Assembly: GCA_001295775.1 (NCBI GenBank)
Contig: LJIA01000012.1
Location: 91,321 to 155,320 of the forward strand
Reading direction: 5' to 3'
DNA length: 64,000 bases
From: a beta proteobacterium AAP99
GTDB taxonomy: Bacteria > Pseudomonadota > Gammaproteobacteria > Burkholderiales > Burkholderiaceae_C
Below, in pieces: positions 8,250 through 16,933 of this stretch. Made by a program: the position numbers and the translations under genes. The number at the start of each line of letters is the position of its first letter. Within the stretch, counting starts at the first letter, position 1. The notes beneath the pieces are model-generated. The model saw only the letters and a program-made list of their open reading frames with translations. It was not told where the DNA came from and made no database searches.

Positions 8250-9083
8250 TCAATCCGACCAGCTCACGATGCCGAAGTGCGCCGTGGCCAGCACCACGAC
8301 GCCGAAGATGATGCGGTACCAGGCAAAGGGCACGAAGGTGTGCGAGGACACATAGCGCACCAGCCACTTCACGACGACCAGCGCGCTCAGGAAGGCGAAC
8401 ACGAAGCCCACGGCAAACATCGGCACGTCCGCCAGAGAAAGCAGCGCGCGCTGCTTGTAGACGGAATACACGCCCGCGCCGATCAGCGTGGGAATGGCCA
8501 GGAAGAAACTGAACTCGGTGGCCGCCTTGCGCGACAGGCCCAGCAGCATTCCGCCGATGATGGTCGCGCCACTGCGGCTGGTGCCCGGGATCATGGCAAA
8601 GCACTGCACCAGCCCGACCTTGAGCGCGTCGGCATGGGTCATGTCGTCCACCTCGGCCACGCGCACGGCCGCCGGATTGGCCGCCTGACGCCGCTCGGCC
8701 CAGAGAATGATGAAGCCACCGATGATGAAGGTGGTGGCCACCACCGTTGCCGTGAACAGGTGCGCCTTGATCGCGGCACCGAAGGCCAGCCCCAGAATCA
8801 CCGCCGGGAAGAAGGCGATCAGCACGTTGATGACGAAGCGGCGCGCCTTTTCGTCCTGCTGGATGCCAGCGGCGGTGGACCACACGCGCTGCCAGTAGAA
8901 GAGGATCACGGCGACGATGGCGCCGGTCTGGATGGCGATCTCGAAGACCTTGGCCTTCTCGCCCTGGAAGTTGAGCAGGTCGCCGGCCAGGATCAGGTGG
9001 CCGGTGCTGGAAATGGGGAGGAACTCGGTCAGGCCCTCCACCACACCCATGATGGCGGCCTTGATCAGCAGAAGAATGTCCAA
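8250..9083 (-). CDS. uppP: Undecaprenyl-diphosphatase UppP (BacA)
   Basis: A 277-residue integral membrane phosphatase that recycles undecaprenyl pyrophosphate to the monophosphate carrier for peptidoglycan and O-antigen synthesis; extra copies give bacitracin resistance. Both catalytic motifs are present: [15 protein letters not shown] at residues 16-30, and [10 protein letters not shown] around 165-175. Seven or eight hydrophobic segments follow. Length matches E. coli UppP (273). It is followed closely by the RimJ-like gene. Confidence 0.96.
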   Translation of the reverse strand: MDILLLIKAAIMGVVEGLTEFLPISSTGHLILAGDLLNFQGEKAKVFEIAIQTGAIVAVILFYWQRVWSTAAGIQQDEKARRFVINVLIAFFPAVILGLAFGAAIKAHLFTATVVATTFIIGGFIILWAERRQAANPAAVRVAEVDDMTHADALKVGLVQCFAMIPGTSRSGATIIGGMLLGLSRKAATEFSFFLAIPTLIGAGVYSVYKQRALLSLADVPMFAVGFVFAFLSALVVVKWLVRYVSSHTFVPFAWYRIIFGVVVLATAHFGIVSWSD

Positions 9084-9234
9084 GAAAGTGCGTCCTGCAA
9101 TGGCGCACCGCGGGTGCGGTGCAGCAGGCGCGCATTATCGGCCAGCGGCGGGGCCAGCTAGGCCGCTGGTCGGGCTGAGCGTTCAGCAGACCTTCAGCCA
9201 GCTGACCACCAGTTCAGGACGCCTCACGACCCCC

Positions 9235-9558
9235 TCAGGCCGTCGCCGGCTGCTGGCCGCGCACACGCCGCCACCATGCATGCGCGAATCGCATCCATGA
9301 TTGCAGCGTGCGCATGCGTGGCTGCGCACGCGAAGAACGCTGCGCCAGGATGAGCACACGCGCGGGGCAGAGGGCCTCAATCACGACCTCGTGCGCATCG
9401 GCACCCGGCCATTCAGCACCGGCATCCAGCACGCGATCATCCGGCTGATTGGCTGCCGTCAGCCAGACGCGCCCCTGCATGATGCGAAGCGGCTGGCGCA
9501 GGCGGGGCAGGCGCAGCAGCTCGCCGGCCTGCAGCTCGTAGAACACCCCGTGGTTCAT
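9235..9558 (-). CDS. DUF2917 domain protein
   Basis: A 107-residue protein of unknown function. The N-terminal half (LQAGELLRLPRLRQPLRI, GRVWLTAANQPDDRVLDAG) has the DUF2917 pattern with its GRVWLT core and the D-x-x-L-x-x-G cupin-like turn; a small beta-sandwich is likely. The C-terminal 40 residues are basic and Trp-rich (WMRFAHAWWRRVRG). It is divergent from a GcvA-like LysR gene, an arrangement I recall as frequent in Burkholderiales, which suggests LysR control. No catalytic residues can be named. Confidence 0.72.
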   Translation of the reverse strand: MNHGVFYELQAGELLRLPRLRQPLRIMQGRVWLTAANQPDDRVLDAGAEWPGADAHEVVIEALCPARVLILAQRSSRAQPRMRTLQSWMRFAHAWWRRVRGQQPATA

Positions 9559-9644
9559 GCTGAAACCCCTTTCCGGTCTGCCTTCGACTCAGGCTGCAGA
9601 CTAGGTGCGGCGCAGCATCCGGACAAACGCTTTGCATCCATCCC

Positions 9645-9668
9645 ATGCATGCGCTTGGTGCATGTATG
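9645..9668. promoter_or_regulatory. Inverted repeat in the DUF2917/LysR divergent promoter
   Basis: ATGCATG and CATGTATG half-sites surround a short spacer just upstream of the LysR start at 9677. Position and symmetry suit a LysR autoregulatory site, but the exact operator is not established. Confidence 0.35.
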
Positions 9669-9676
9669 CTTGACCC

Positions 9677-10600
9677 ATGACCCGTCGCGCCCGCACCCGC
9701 CCCATCCAGCTCGACAGCCTGCGCGGCTTTGATGCCGCCGCCCGCCACCTGAGCTTCACCCAGGCCGCAAAGGAACTCAGCCTGACGCAAAGCTCGATTT
9801 CGCGGCAGGTGGCAGCGCTGGAAGACGATGTGGGCCAGCCGCTGTTCACCCGCAAGACGCGCGCGCTGGAGCTCACGCACGCCGGCCACCGTCTGGCGCA
9901 GGCCGTGCGCAAGGCGCTCGCCGAGGTGGACGCCAGCGTGCAGGACCTGCGCAGCGGCCAGACACAGCGGCGCGTGGCCATCACCACCTTCCCGTCCTTT
10001 GCCTCGCTTTGGCTGATTCCGCGCCTGCCGGCCTTCTCGCGCGTCGCGCCGGGCGTGGAGCTGCGCATCGACTCCACCGAGCTGAAGGTGGACCTCGTGG
10101 CCGAGCAGTTTGACGTCGCCATCCGCCTGACGCGGGCCGACACTGCGCCGCGCGACGCGATCGCCCTGAGCATGGAGGACTACACCCCCGTGCTGGCGCC
10201 TTCGCTGATCGAACGCCACGGGCCGGTCAAGACGCCGCAGGACCTCGCCCGCTTCACGCAGCTGGTGATGGAAGACGCAGGCACCAGCAGCCGCGAGCAC
10301 AACTGGCCCGAGTGGTTTGCGCTTGCGGGCGTAAAGAACGTGAAGCCGGCGGCACGCCTGGTCTTCAACTTCATCGACCAGACCCTGCAGGCCGCCGCCC
10401 GCGGCCAGGGCGTGGCCTTGGGCCGGCGCCCCTTCATCGACGACTTCATCGAGCGCGGCGAGCTGGTCGCGCCCTTCTCGCAGCGCCTGCCCTCGCGCTA
10501 CGGCTACTTCCTGCTGCGCAACCCGGAGCGGGCGGACGCGCCGGAGGTAAAGGCCTTCTGCGACTGGCTGGTCAGCCAGTTCGCCCATCACAGTCTGTAG
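9677..10600 (+). CDS. LysR-family transcriptional regulator (GcvA-like)
   Basis: A 307-residue regulator. Residues about 10-70 form the winged helix-turn-helix (LRGFDAAARHLSFTQAAKEL, SLTQSSISRQVAALED). The effector-binding domain resembles GcvA, with TTFPSFASLWLIPRLPAF at the domain start and GVALGRRPFIDDFI near the end. The unusually basic start TRRARTRPIQLDSLRGF is typical of the GcvA group. It is divergent from the DUF2917 gene, the most likely target besides itself. The inducer cannot be inferred. Confidence 0.9.
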   Translation: MTRRARTRPIQLDSLRGFDAAARHLSFTQAAKELSLTQSSISRQVAALEDDVGQPLFTRKTRALELTHAGHRLAQAVRKALAEVDASVQDLRSGQTQRRVAITTFPSFASLWLIPRLPAFSRVAPGVELRIDSTELKVDLVAEQFDVAIRLTRADTAPRDAIALSMEDYTPVLAPSLIERHGPVKTPQDLARFTQLVMEDAGTSSREHNWPEWFALAGVKNVKPAARLVFNFIDQTLQAAARGQGVALGRRPFIDDFIERGELVAPFSQRLPSRYGYFLLRNPERADAPEVKAFCDWLVSQFAHHSL

Positions 10601-10717
10601 TCAGGCAAGCAACTCCACGGGCTTGTGCGGATGACCCGCGTCTGAGCGGCCCATAGACTCCGGCGCTGCTCTCATGGCAACCCGCCATGTGGGCCTTCTT
10701 CCTCCGGAGACCTGCTC

Positions 10718-12814
10718 ATGAAGCACGCCCTCGGCCTGCGCCCCGCTGCACTGGCCCTGTTGTCCGCATTTCTCGTGGCCGCCCCGGCCCATGCGCCGTT
10801 TGCGCAGAGCACCACGGCCGCCGCGGCCTCCAGCGCCACTGCCGGCGCCCCGAGGAGCGGCATCGAGCTGCAATACATCGACCGCAGCGTGCGCCCGCAG
10901 GACGACCTCTTCCGCTTCGTGAACGGCAAGTGGCTCGCCGCCACGCCGATCCCGGCGGACCGCGACAGCATGGGCACCTTCATCAAGCTGCGCGACGAGT
11001 CTGACGCGAACGTGCGCAAGCTCATCGAAGAGCTCGCCGCCAAGCCGCAAGCCGCGGGCAGTGAATCCGCCAAGATCGCCGCCTACTGGACGAGCTTCAT
11101 GGACGAAGCCGGCATTGAGCGCGCAGGCATTGCGCCGCTTCGCCCGCTGCTGGCCGAGGTGGATGCCGTGAAGACCCCTGCGGACCTGGCCGGACTGTTC
11201 GGCCGCTGGCAGGGTCTGGCGGAGTCACCACTGTCTTTGCGCGTACGCGCCGATGCCGAGAACCCTACGATCTATGCCGCGTTTGCGTGGCAAAGCGGCC
11301 TTGGTCTGGGCAACCGCAACTTCTATCTGGCTGAGGGCGAGCGCTTTGCCAATGCCCGCGCGGCCTATGTGAAGTATCTGGAAACCGTGTTCGGGCTGAT
11401 TGGTGACAAAAACTCGGACAAGACGCCCGCACAGAGCGCAGCCGCAGTGCTCGCGCTGGAAACCGAGATCGCCCGCGCCCACTGGGAGCCGGCACGCCTG
11501 CGCAACCCGCGCGCGGTCTACAACCCCATGACGCTCGATGAACTGCGCGCCACCGCGCCGCAGCTGCCCTGGGCCGAGCTGCTGGCAGGCGCCCGCCTGA
11601 GCGCCACCGCACAGAACAAGATCTCGCTCGGCCAGAAGGACTACGCCGCCACGCTGGGCAAGCTGATGAGCGAGCAGCCCCTGGCCGCCTGGCAGGCCTA
11701 CGCCCGCGCCCGGCTGATCGACGCCACCGTGCAGGTGTTGCCCAAGGCTTTCCGAGACGCCAGCTTCACCCTGCGTGGCCGCACACTCACCGGCCTGGAA
11801 GCCGAGCGCGCCCGCTGGCAGCTCGCCATTGCCGAGATCAACAGCGCCCTGGGCTTTGCCGTGGGCAAGCAGTATGTGGAGCGGCACTTCCCGCCCGCGG
11901 CCCGTGCCCGCATGATGACCATGGTCAACAACCTCATGCGCGCCTATGGCGAGAGCATCGATGGCCTGACCTGGATGGGCCCGGCCACCAAGGATGAAGC
12001 GCGCAAGAAGCTCGCCGCCATCAGCACCAAGATCGGCTACCCCGATGTCTGGCGCGACTATTCCGCACTCGAGGTGCGCGCCGGCGACGCGCTCGGCAAT
12101 CGCATCCGCGCCGCCCGCTTTGAATACGCCCGCACCAACACGCGGGTGGGCAAGACGGTGGACCGCAGCGAGTGGGGCATGACCCCGCAGACCGTGAACG
12201 CCTACTACAACCCGAGCGGCAATGAGATCGTCTTCCCCGCCGCCATCCTGCAGCCGCCCTTCTTTGACCTGAACGCCGACGACGCCGTGAACTACGGCGC
12301 CATCGGCGGCGTGATCGGCCACGAGATCGGCCACGGCTTTGACGACCAGGGCAGCCAGTACGACGCCGTCGGCCGCCTGCGCAACTGGTGGACGGCCGAG
12401 GACCGCAAGGCTTTCGAGGCCCTGGGTCTGCGCCTGGTGGAGCAATACAGCGCCTACGAGCCCGTACCCGGCCAGCGCGTGAATGGCCGCGTGGCGCTGG
12501 GTGAGAACATCGCCGACCTCTCCGGCCTGCAGATCGCCTACCGCGCCTACCAGCTGTCTCTGGCTGGCAAGCCCGCGGCGGTGATCGACGGCTTCACCGG
12601 CGAGCAGCGCTTCTTCATCGGCTGGGCCCAGGCCTGGCGCAGCAAGACGCGCCCGGAGCGCATGATCCAGCGCATGCAGGCCGGCCCCCACTCGCCCGAG
12701 GAGTTCCGCGCCAACGGCGTAGTCAAGAACCACGACGGCTTCCAGGCCGCCTTCGAGACCAAGGACGGCGACAAGCTCTTCAAGCCGGTGGAGCAGCGCA
12801 TCCGCATCTGGTGA
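10718..12814 (+). CDS. Secreted M13-family zinc metallopeptidase (PepO/neprilysin type)
   Basis: A 698-residue exported endopeptidase. Residues 1-26 are a Sec signal peptide (KHALGLRP, hydrophobic core, cleavage after AHA). The peptidase M13 N-terminal domain covers about 50-440, and the catalytic domain carries the zinc motif HEIGH (His535, Glu536, His539) with the third ligand Glu596 in ENIADLSG and Asp600. NAYYNPSGNEIVFPAAILQ precedes it, as in neprilysins, and the C-terminus GDKLFKPVEQRIRIW is standard. It should cleave oligopeptides in the periplasm or outside. No adjacent gene suggests a specific substrate. Palindromic repeats follow the stop codon. Confidence 0.94.
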   Translation: MKHALGLRPAALALLSAFLVAAPAHAPFAQSTTAAAASSATAGAPRSGIELQYIDRSVRPQDDLFRFVNGKWLAATPIPADRDSMGTFIKLRDESDANVRKLIEELAAKPQAAGSESAKIAAYWTSFMDEAGIERAGIAPLRPLLAEVDAVKTPADLAGLFGRWQGLAESPLSLRVRADAENPTIYAAFAWQSGLGLGNRNFYLAEGERFANARAAYVKYLETVFGLIGDKNSDKTPAQSAAAVLALETEIARAHWEPARLRNPRAVYNPMTLDELRATAPQLPWAELLAGARLSATAQNKISLGQKDYAATLGKLMSEQPLAAWQAYARARLIDATVQVLPKAFRDASFTLRGRTLTGLEAERARWQLAIAEINSALGFAVGKQYVERHFPPAARARMMTMVNNLMRAYGESIDGLTWMGPATKDEARKKLAAISTKIGYPDVWRDYSALEVRAGDALGNRIRAARFEYARTNTRVGKTVDRSEWGMTPQTVNAYYNPSGNEIVFPAAILQPPFFDLNADDAVNYGAIGGVIGHEIGHGFDDQGSQYDAVGRLRNWWTAEDRKAFEALGLRLVEQYSAYEPVPGQRVNGRVALGENIADLSGLQIAYRAYQLSLAGKPAAVIDGFTGEQRFFIGWAQAWRSKTRPERMIQRMQAGPHSPEEFRANGVVKNHDGFQAAFETKDGDKLFKPVEQRIRIW

Positions 12815-12866
12815 GTACCTTGCCGGCGCCCAGGCCCGGGCGCTGATGGCGAGAATGGCTTTGGAT

Positions 12867-13006
12867 GCGGTTCTTCAGGCCAAAATGGCTGAAGAGCCGC
12901 ATGGGACAAGCGGAAAGGCACCTTCGACAACGAAATGCGACTTGTTGAAGAAGCTAAGCTGGTTTTTTGGGCGCGCTTCTCCAGCCGACTTGGGCTGGAG
13001 AAGCGC
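12867..13006. repeat. Palindromic intergenic repeats after the M13 peptidase gene
   Basis: A hairpin at 12867-12900 (GCGGTTCTTCAGGC paired with GCTGAAGAGCCGC-like arm) is followed directly by ATGGGACAAGCGGAAAGG at 12901-12918, the family core. A second, perfect 14-bp hairpin lies at 12973-13006 (GCGCTTCTCCAGCC/GGCTGGAGAAGCGC). The region lies between convergent genes. No suitable U-tract follows either hairpin in either direction. Confidence 0.7.
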
Positions 13007-13063
13007 ATGAATCGAACATCTACGCTGCCGGATCGGGGCGTCGCGGCACCAACGGCATGCACC

Positions 13064-13543
13064 CTACGGCGCCGCCAGCACCTTGCGCATCGTGTACTTG
13101 GTGTTGCCCTGTGGGAAGCCAGGCATCTCGTGCAGCACCGTGTAGCCGTGCCTGGCGTAGAACTCGGGCGCCTGGAAGGTGAAGGTATCCAGGATGAAGA
13201 CGCTGCAGCCGTGCTGCCGGGCTTGCTGTTCGAAGGCGGTGAGCAGCGCGCTGCCCAGGCGCTGGCCGCGCAGCTCGGGCTTGACCCAGAGGTAGAGCAG
13301 TTCGCAGTAGTCGCCCCAGCGCCGGCCGCTGGCGCCGCCGATCAGCTCACCGTCATCCGCGCGGGCGCAGGCAAAGACCTGTGCGGCGCCTGCCATGGGC
13401 CCGACGGTGAAGTTGAACTCCATCACGCCGCCTTCAATGGCCTGGGCCACCTCGGGCTCGACCTCGTCATGTGCTGTCAGGGTGTAGTCCACTTGAGCCG
13501 CCCGCTGTGAATTCCGTGTGTGCGCGTTGCTCGGAGCAATCAT
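13064..13543 (-). CDS. GNAT-family N-acetyltransferase
   Basis: A 159-residue acetyltransferase. The C-terminal part has ELLYLWVKPELRGQRLGSAL (acetyl-CoA loop RGQRLGS), then FILDTFTFQAPEFYARHGY and KYTMRK, all typical of small-molecule GNATs. The frame stays open to 13789 but that extension is Cys/Arg-rich and crosses a palindromic repeat, so I start at the ATG at 13543 (MIAPSNAHT); an initiation nearer VDYTLTAHDE is also possible. It follows another acetyltransferase gene with a hairpin between them. Substrate unknown. Confidence 0.75.
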   Translation of the reverse strand: MIAPSNAHTRNSQRAAQVDYTLTAHDEVEPEVAQAIEGGVMEFNFTVGPMAGAAQVFACARADDGELIGGASGRRWGDYCELLYLWVKPELRGQRLGSALLTAFEQQARQHGCSVFILDTFTFQAPEFYARHGYTVLHEMPGFPQGNTKYTMRKVLAAP

Positions 13544-13632
13544 GCCGCCGGGCTTGCCCCGCGCCAAGCAACCGTTGCTTGCGACCAAGCCTGCTTTGCA
13601 GCGCATCCGGGGTGGTTTTCCGCATGTCCGGC

Positions 13633-13666
13633 GCGGTTCTTCAGGCATTTTGGCTTGAAGAACCGC
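13633..13666. repeat. Palindromic repeat between two acetyltransferase genes
   Basis: Stem GCGGTTCTTCAGGC with GCTTGAAGAACCGC, one mismatch, loop of 6, followed by ATGG. Same design as the hairpins at 12867 and 27091, although the ACAAGCGG core is missing here. Confidence 0.65.
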
Positions 13667-13679
13667 ATGGAATGGACAT

Positions 13680-14267
13680 CTAGCTCTTGAAGTCCGGGCT
13701 TGGATCGGTGGCAAGCAGGCCGTAGAGGTGCACGTCGTAGCAGCGATCGCGCACCACCCAGCGCTGGCGCAGGCGACCTTCCACGGCAAAGCCCAAGCGC
13801 AGCAGCAGCTGGTGGCTGGCGGTGTTGGCCACGTCCACCTCGGCTTCGATGCGGCGCACGGCCAAGGCGCCGAACAGGCGGGCGCAGACGCCGCGCAGCG
13901 CTTCGTGCATGAGGCCCTGGCCCCAGTGGCTGCGGGCGAGCACGTACCCGAGCTCGACGCGGGCGCTGGTGGCGTCCCACTTGAACAGGAGCACGGTACC
14001 GATCACGCGGCCATCGCTGCGCTGCTCCACCACCAACTGCAGCGCAGTGCCGCCGGCCTCGATGCCGCGCATGCGCGCTAGCCACGCGCGGGCGTCGTCC
14101 AGGTGCTGCCAGGTGGCATAGGGCAGGAAGCGTGTGGTCTCGGCGTCGCCATTGACGGCGAGCAGGTCGGGCAGATCGCTTTCTTCCAGCGCGCGGACGA
14201 TCAACCGCTCGGTGCTGAGGCTGCCGAAGTCGGCCAGGGTCACGGCGGCCGCAGCGCGGGCGCTCAC
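13680..14267 (-). CDS. GNAT-family N-acetyltransferase, RimJ/RimL type
   Basis: A 195-residue acetyltransferase of the ribosomal-protein-acetylating type. It opens LSTERLIVRALEESDLPDLL, has ARVELGYVLARSHWGQGLM with the acetyl-CoA loop, and VRRIEAEVDVANTASHQLLL with LGF near the C-terminus. Its start codon overlaps the mgtE stop (ATGA at 14264-14267), so it is probably translationally coupled to mgtE. The link to magnesium transport is unexplained. Substrate not predictable. Confidence 0.82.
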   Translation of the reverse strand: MSARAAAAVTLADFGSLSTERLIVRALEESDLPDLLAVNGDAETTRFLPYATWQHLDDARAWLARMRGIEAGGTALQLVVEQRSDGRVIGTVLLFKWDATSARVELGYVLARSHWGQGLMHEALRGVCARLFGALAVRRIEAEVDVANTASHQLLLRLGFAVEGRLRQRWVVRDRCYDVHLYGLLATDPSPDFKS

Positions 14268-15745
14268 AGCAGGAACAGGGTGGCCAGACCCAGGAAGATG
14301 AAGAAGCCCATGGTGTCGGTGGCGAAGGTGAGCAGCACGCTGGACCCAAGCGCAGGGTCATAGCCCAGGCGGCTGCGTACGATGGGCACGGCCATTCCCA
14401 CGCTGGCGCCCACCATGAGGTTGAGCAGCATGGCGGCCCACATCACGCCCCCCAGACCGGCGCTGCCCGACAGCGCCCAGGCAAATGCGCCCGCAATGGC
14501 GCCGCCGCCCAGGCCGATGCACAGCGTGACCAGCAGCTCTTTCTGCACCAGGCGCCGCACGTTGGTGGGCGTGACCTGTCCGGTGGCCAGGGACCGGATG
14601 ATCAGCGTCATGGTCTGGTTGCCGGAGTTGCCGCCGATGCCGGCGACGATGCTCATCAGGAAGGCGAGCACGACGATCTTCTCCACCGTGCCATCGAAGC
14701 GCGAGGCCACCCAGGCCGCAAAGCCGGCGGTGAAGAGGTTGAGCAGCAGCCAGGGCGCGCGGTTGCGGATGGAGTCCCAGAGGTTGGAGAAGATGTCTTC
14801 TTCCTCGCGCAGACCTGCGCCGGCCAGCACCTGCTCCTCGCCCTCTTCGCGGATGACGTCCACCACCTCGTCCACCGTGAGGCGGCCCACCAGCTTGCCG
14901 GCGGCGTCCACCACGGGGGCGGACACCAGGTCATAACGCTGGAAGGCGGCAGCGGCGTCGCCCACGTCGTCCAGCGGCCCGAGCTGCAGCACGTCCTGCT
15001 GCATCACGTCCTTGACCTCGCGCTCCGGCTCGGTGACCACCAGCAGCTGCAGGGAAAGTGCACCCATGAAGCGGTCGTCCCGGTCCGTCACGAAGATCTG
15101 GTCGGTGTGATCGGGCAGGGCATCGAAGCGGCGCAGGTAGCGCAGCACGACCTCAAGCGTCACGTCATCGCGGATGGTGACCATCTCGAAGTCCATGCGT
15201 GCGCCCACCGAGTCCTCCGGGTAGGACATAGCGGCGCGCAGCTGCTCGCGCTCCTCCAGCGGCAGGGCGGCGGCGACTTCTTCCACCACCTCGCGCGGCA
15301 GATCGGGCGCGAGGTCAGCCACCTCGGCGGCGTCAAGCGTCTCGACCGCCTCGACCAGCTCGGCGCGGTTCATGGCGCCGATCAGGGTCTCGCGGACGCT
15401 GTCCGAGACTTCGAGCAGGATCTCGCCTTCGTCATGCGAGCTGCCGACTTCACGGACGAGCTTCCACACCTCCAGCCGGTCATCCACCGGCAGGGCCTCG
15501 AGCACGTAGGCCACGTCCGCCGGGTGCATGTCTTCCAGCACCCAGCGCAGCTCGGTCAAGTAGTCGACTGCCGGCTCATGCTTGAGCGCCTGACCCTGCT
15601 CGTCACGCTCGACCAGCTCGACAAAGCGGGCGCGGTGCCGGGCGAGCAGGGACTCGACGGCCGACAGCGCGCGGCCGGCGTCCTCGGGGTCGAGGCGGTC
15701 GCTGGCCGCGGGTTCGCGGTCGTCGATGACGGTCTGCTCGGTCAT
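14264..15745 (-). CDS. mgtE: Magnesium transporter MgtE
   Basis: A 493-residue Mg2+ channel of the inner membrane. The cytosolic N-domain spans about residues 35-165 (repeats such as LHPADVAYVLE-like MHPADVAYVLEALP). Two CBS domains follow at about 165-290 (QIFVTDRDDRFMGAL and PVVDAAGKLVGRLTVDEV), and a five-helix membrane domain from about 315. The pore-lining GIGGNSGNQTMTLIIR and the final helix with TFATDTMGFF are conserved. CBS and N domains sense Mg2+ and gate the pore. It overlaps the next acetyltransferase gene by 4 bases. I see no Mg2+ riboswitch; only 66 bases separate it from the upstream gene. Confidence 0.96.
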   Translation of the reverse strand: MTEQTVIDDREPAASDRLDPEDAGRALSAVESLLARHRARFVELVERDEQGQALKHEPAVDYLTELRWVLEDMHPADVAYVLEALPVDDRLEVWKLVREVGSSHDEGEILLEVSDSVRETLIGAMNRAELVEAVETLDAAEVADLAPDLPREVVEEVAAALPLEEREQLRAAMSYPEDSVGARMDFEMVTIRDDVTLEVVLRYLRRFDALPDHTDQIFVTDRDDRFMGALSLQLLVVTEPEREVKDVMQQDVLQLGPLDDVGDAAAAFQRYDLVSAPVVDAAGKLVGRLTVDEVVDVIREEGEEQVLAGAGLREEEDIFSNLWDSIRNRAPWLLLNLFTAGFAAWVASRFDGTVEKIVVLAFLMSIVAGIGGNSGNQTMTLIIRSLATGQVTPTNVRRLVQKELLVTLCIGLGGGAIAGAFAWALSGSAGLGGVMWAAMLLNLMVGASVGMAVPIVRSRLGYDPALGSSVLLTFATDTMGFFIFLGLATLFLL

Positions 15746-15811
15746 GCGGCGGATTCTAGGGGCCGGGCCATGACGGCCCGCTTTCGGTCGGCACGGCGCA
15801 GCGGCCGCGCC

Positions 15812-16849
15812 TCAGGCGACCAGTTCGCGCCAGGCGGTGAGCACCTGCTCCACGGAAATGTCAGCCACCCTGGCGGCGCCTTCCGCGCTCGGCCCCAGCG
15901 CCGCGACGCGGCCAGAGGGTGCACGCGGCTTCCAGCGCGACCAGCCGAAGCCACCAAAGAGCACCACAAGGCGGCAGTCCATGGCGGCGGCCACATGCGC
16001 GGGGCCGGTGTCCACCGAGATCATGCTGTGCGCACGGGCCGAGAGCGCCATCAGGCGCGGCAAGGGCAGATCACGCGCCAGATTCACGGCGCGGCCGGCA
16101 AGGTCAAAGCCTTCACCGGCGGCGTCGATGGCTTCCTGCACCAACCCGTGCTCACGCGGCGAGCCGCAGACCAGCACCCGCGCGGCCGGCAGATGCTCCA
16201 GCACGCCGCGGATGACTGCGGCCCAGCGCTCGGCCGGCCAGTGCTTGTCATGGTCGGCGGTGGCAATTCGGCCGCGCTTGGAAGTCTTCTTGTGGCCGGG
16301 CTGCAGCAGCACCAGCGGCGCATCGCCCCAGCCCTGCGCGCCGATCCAGCGCGCGCATTCGGTGTGGTCTGCCTCGCTCGGGTAGAGCGCCGTGAACGCG
16401 GGCGCACTCACGGGCGGTGGCGCAGGCTGCACGCAGGCCGGCGTGAGGTTGGCAATCTGCAGCCACCACTCCACCCAGTGCAGATGCGGGTCGTTCCAGT
16501 GGTCCCAGGCGCGCACGAAGCGGGCTTCGTCCGTCACGGCGCGGGCCACCAGCCGCGCGCTGTGCGGATCGCGCTCGCAGTAGTAGATGGGTGCGTTCGG
16601 CCGGGCCTTGAGCCACTTCACGGCGGCCCACTGGCTGGGCGTGAGCAGATAGGGCGCGCGGCGGCTGCTGATGAGCTGGATCTCGCCCACGTGCGGGTTG
16701 TGGGCCAGCAGCGGCTCAACCCAGCCGCCGGAGGCGAGCAGATCCACCTGGGTGCCGTAGCGCAGCGCGAGCGCGCGGATCAGCGTGGTGAGCAGGACCG
16801 TGTCCCCCAGCGCGGGGAAGCGGACGATGATGGGACGGACTTCAGCCAT
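15812..16849 (-). CDS. Glycosyltransferase family 9 (heptosyltransferase-like)
   Basis: A 345-residue GT9 enzyme. It opens IIVRFPALGDTVLLTTLIRAL, the usual start of ADP-heptose:LPS heptosyltransferases, and has LVLLQPGHKKTSKRGR and ARAHSMISVDTGPAHVAAAM near the C-terminus, the DTGPAH donor-site motif. It lies between mtgA and mgtE, away from the other LPS genes (waaC, waaA near 52 kb). That position suggests a later core sugar or another envelope glycan, but acceptor and donor cannot be assigned. Predicted to act at the inner face of the inner membrane. Confidence 0.82.
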   Translation of the reverse strand: MAEVRPIIVRFPALGDTVLLTTLIRALALRYGTQVDLLASGGWVEPLLAHNPHVGEIQLISSRRAPYLLTPSQWAAVKWLKARPNAPIYYCERDPHSARLVARAVTDEARFVRAWDHWNDPHLHWVEWWLQIANLTPACVQPAPPPVSAPAFTALYPSEADHTECARWIGAQGWGDAPLVLLQPGHKKTSKRGRIATADHDKHWPAERWAAVIRGVLEHLPAARVLVCGSPREHGLVQEAIDAAGEGFDLAGRAVNLARDLPLPRLMALSARAHSMISVDTGPAHVAAAMDCRLVVLFGGFGWSRWKPRAPSGRVAALGPSAEGAARVADISVEQVLTAWRELVA

Positions 16850-16933
16850 GGGCGCTTTGAAGGGGCAGGCCTTGAATCTTAGGTGCGCGCGTTGCTGGCA
16901 TTGGCGCGACAGACTCGGCAGGCCGGAGCGATA

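Noticed and set aside
12973..13006. Intrinsic terminator for the acetyltransferase gene on the minus strand
   Set aside because: The T-run lies on the plus strand before the hairpin, so on the minus strand A residues follow the stem; it does not fit an intrinsic terminator.
15746..15811. Mg2+ riboswitch before mgtE
   Set aside because: Only 66 bases separate mgtE from the upstream gene, too short for a ykoK-type aptamer, and no such elements are visible.
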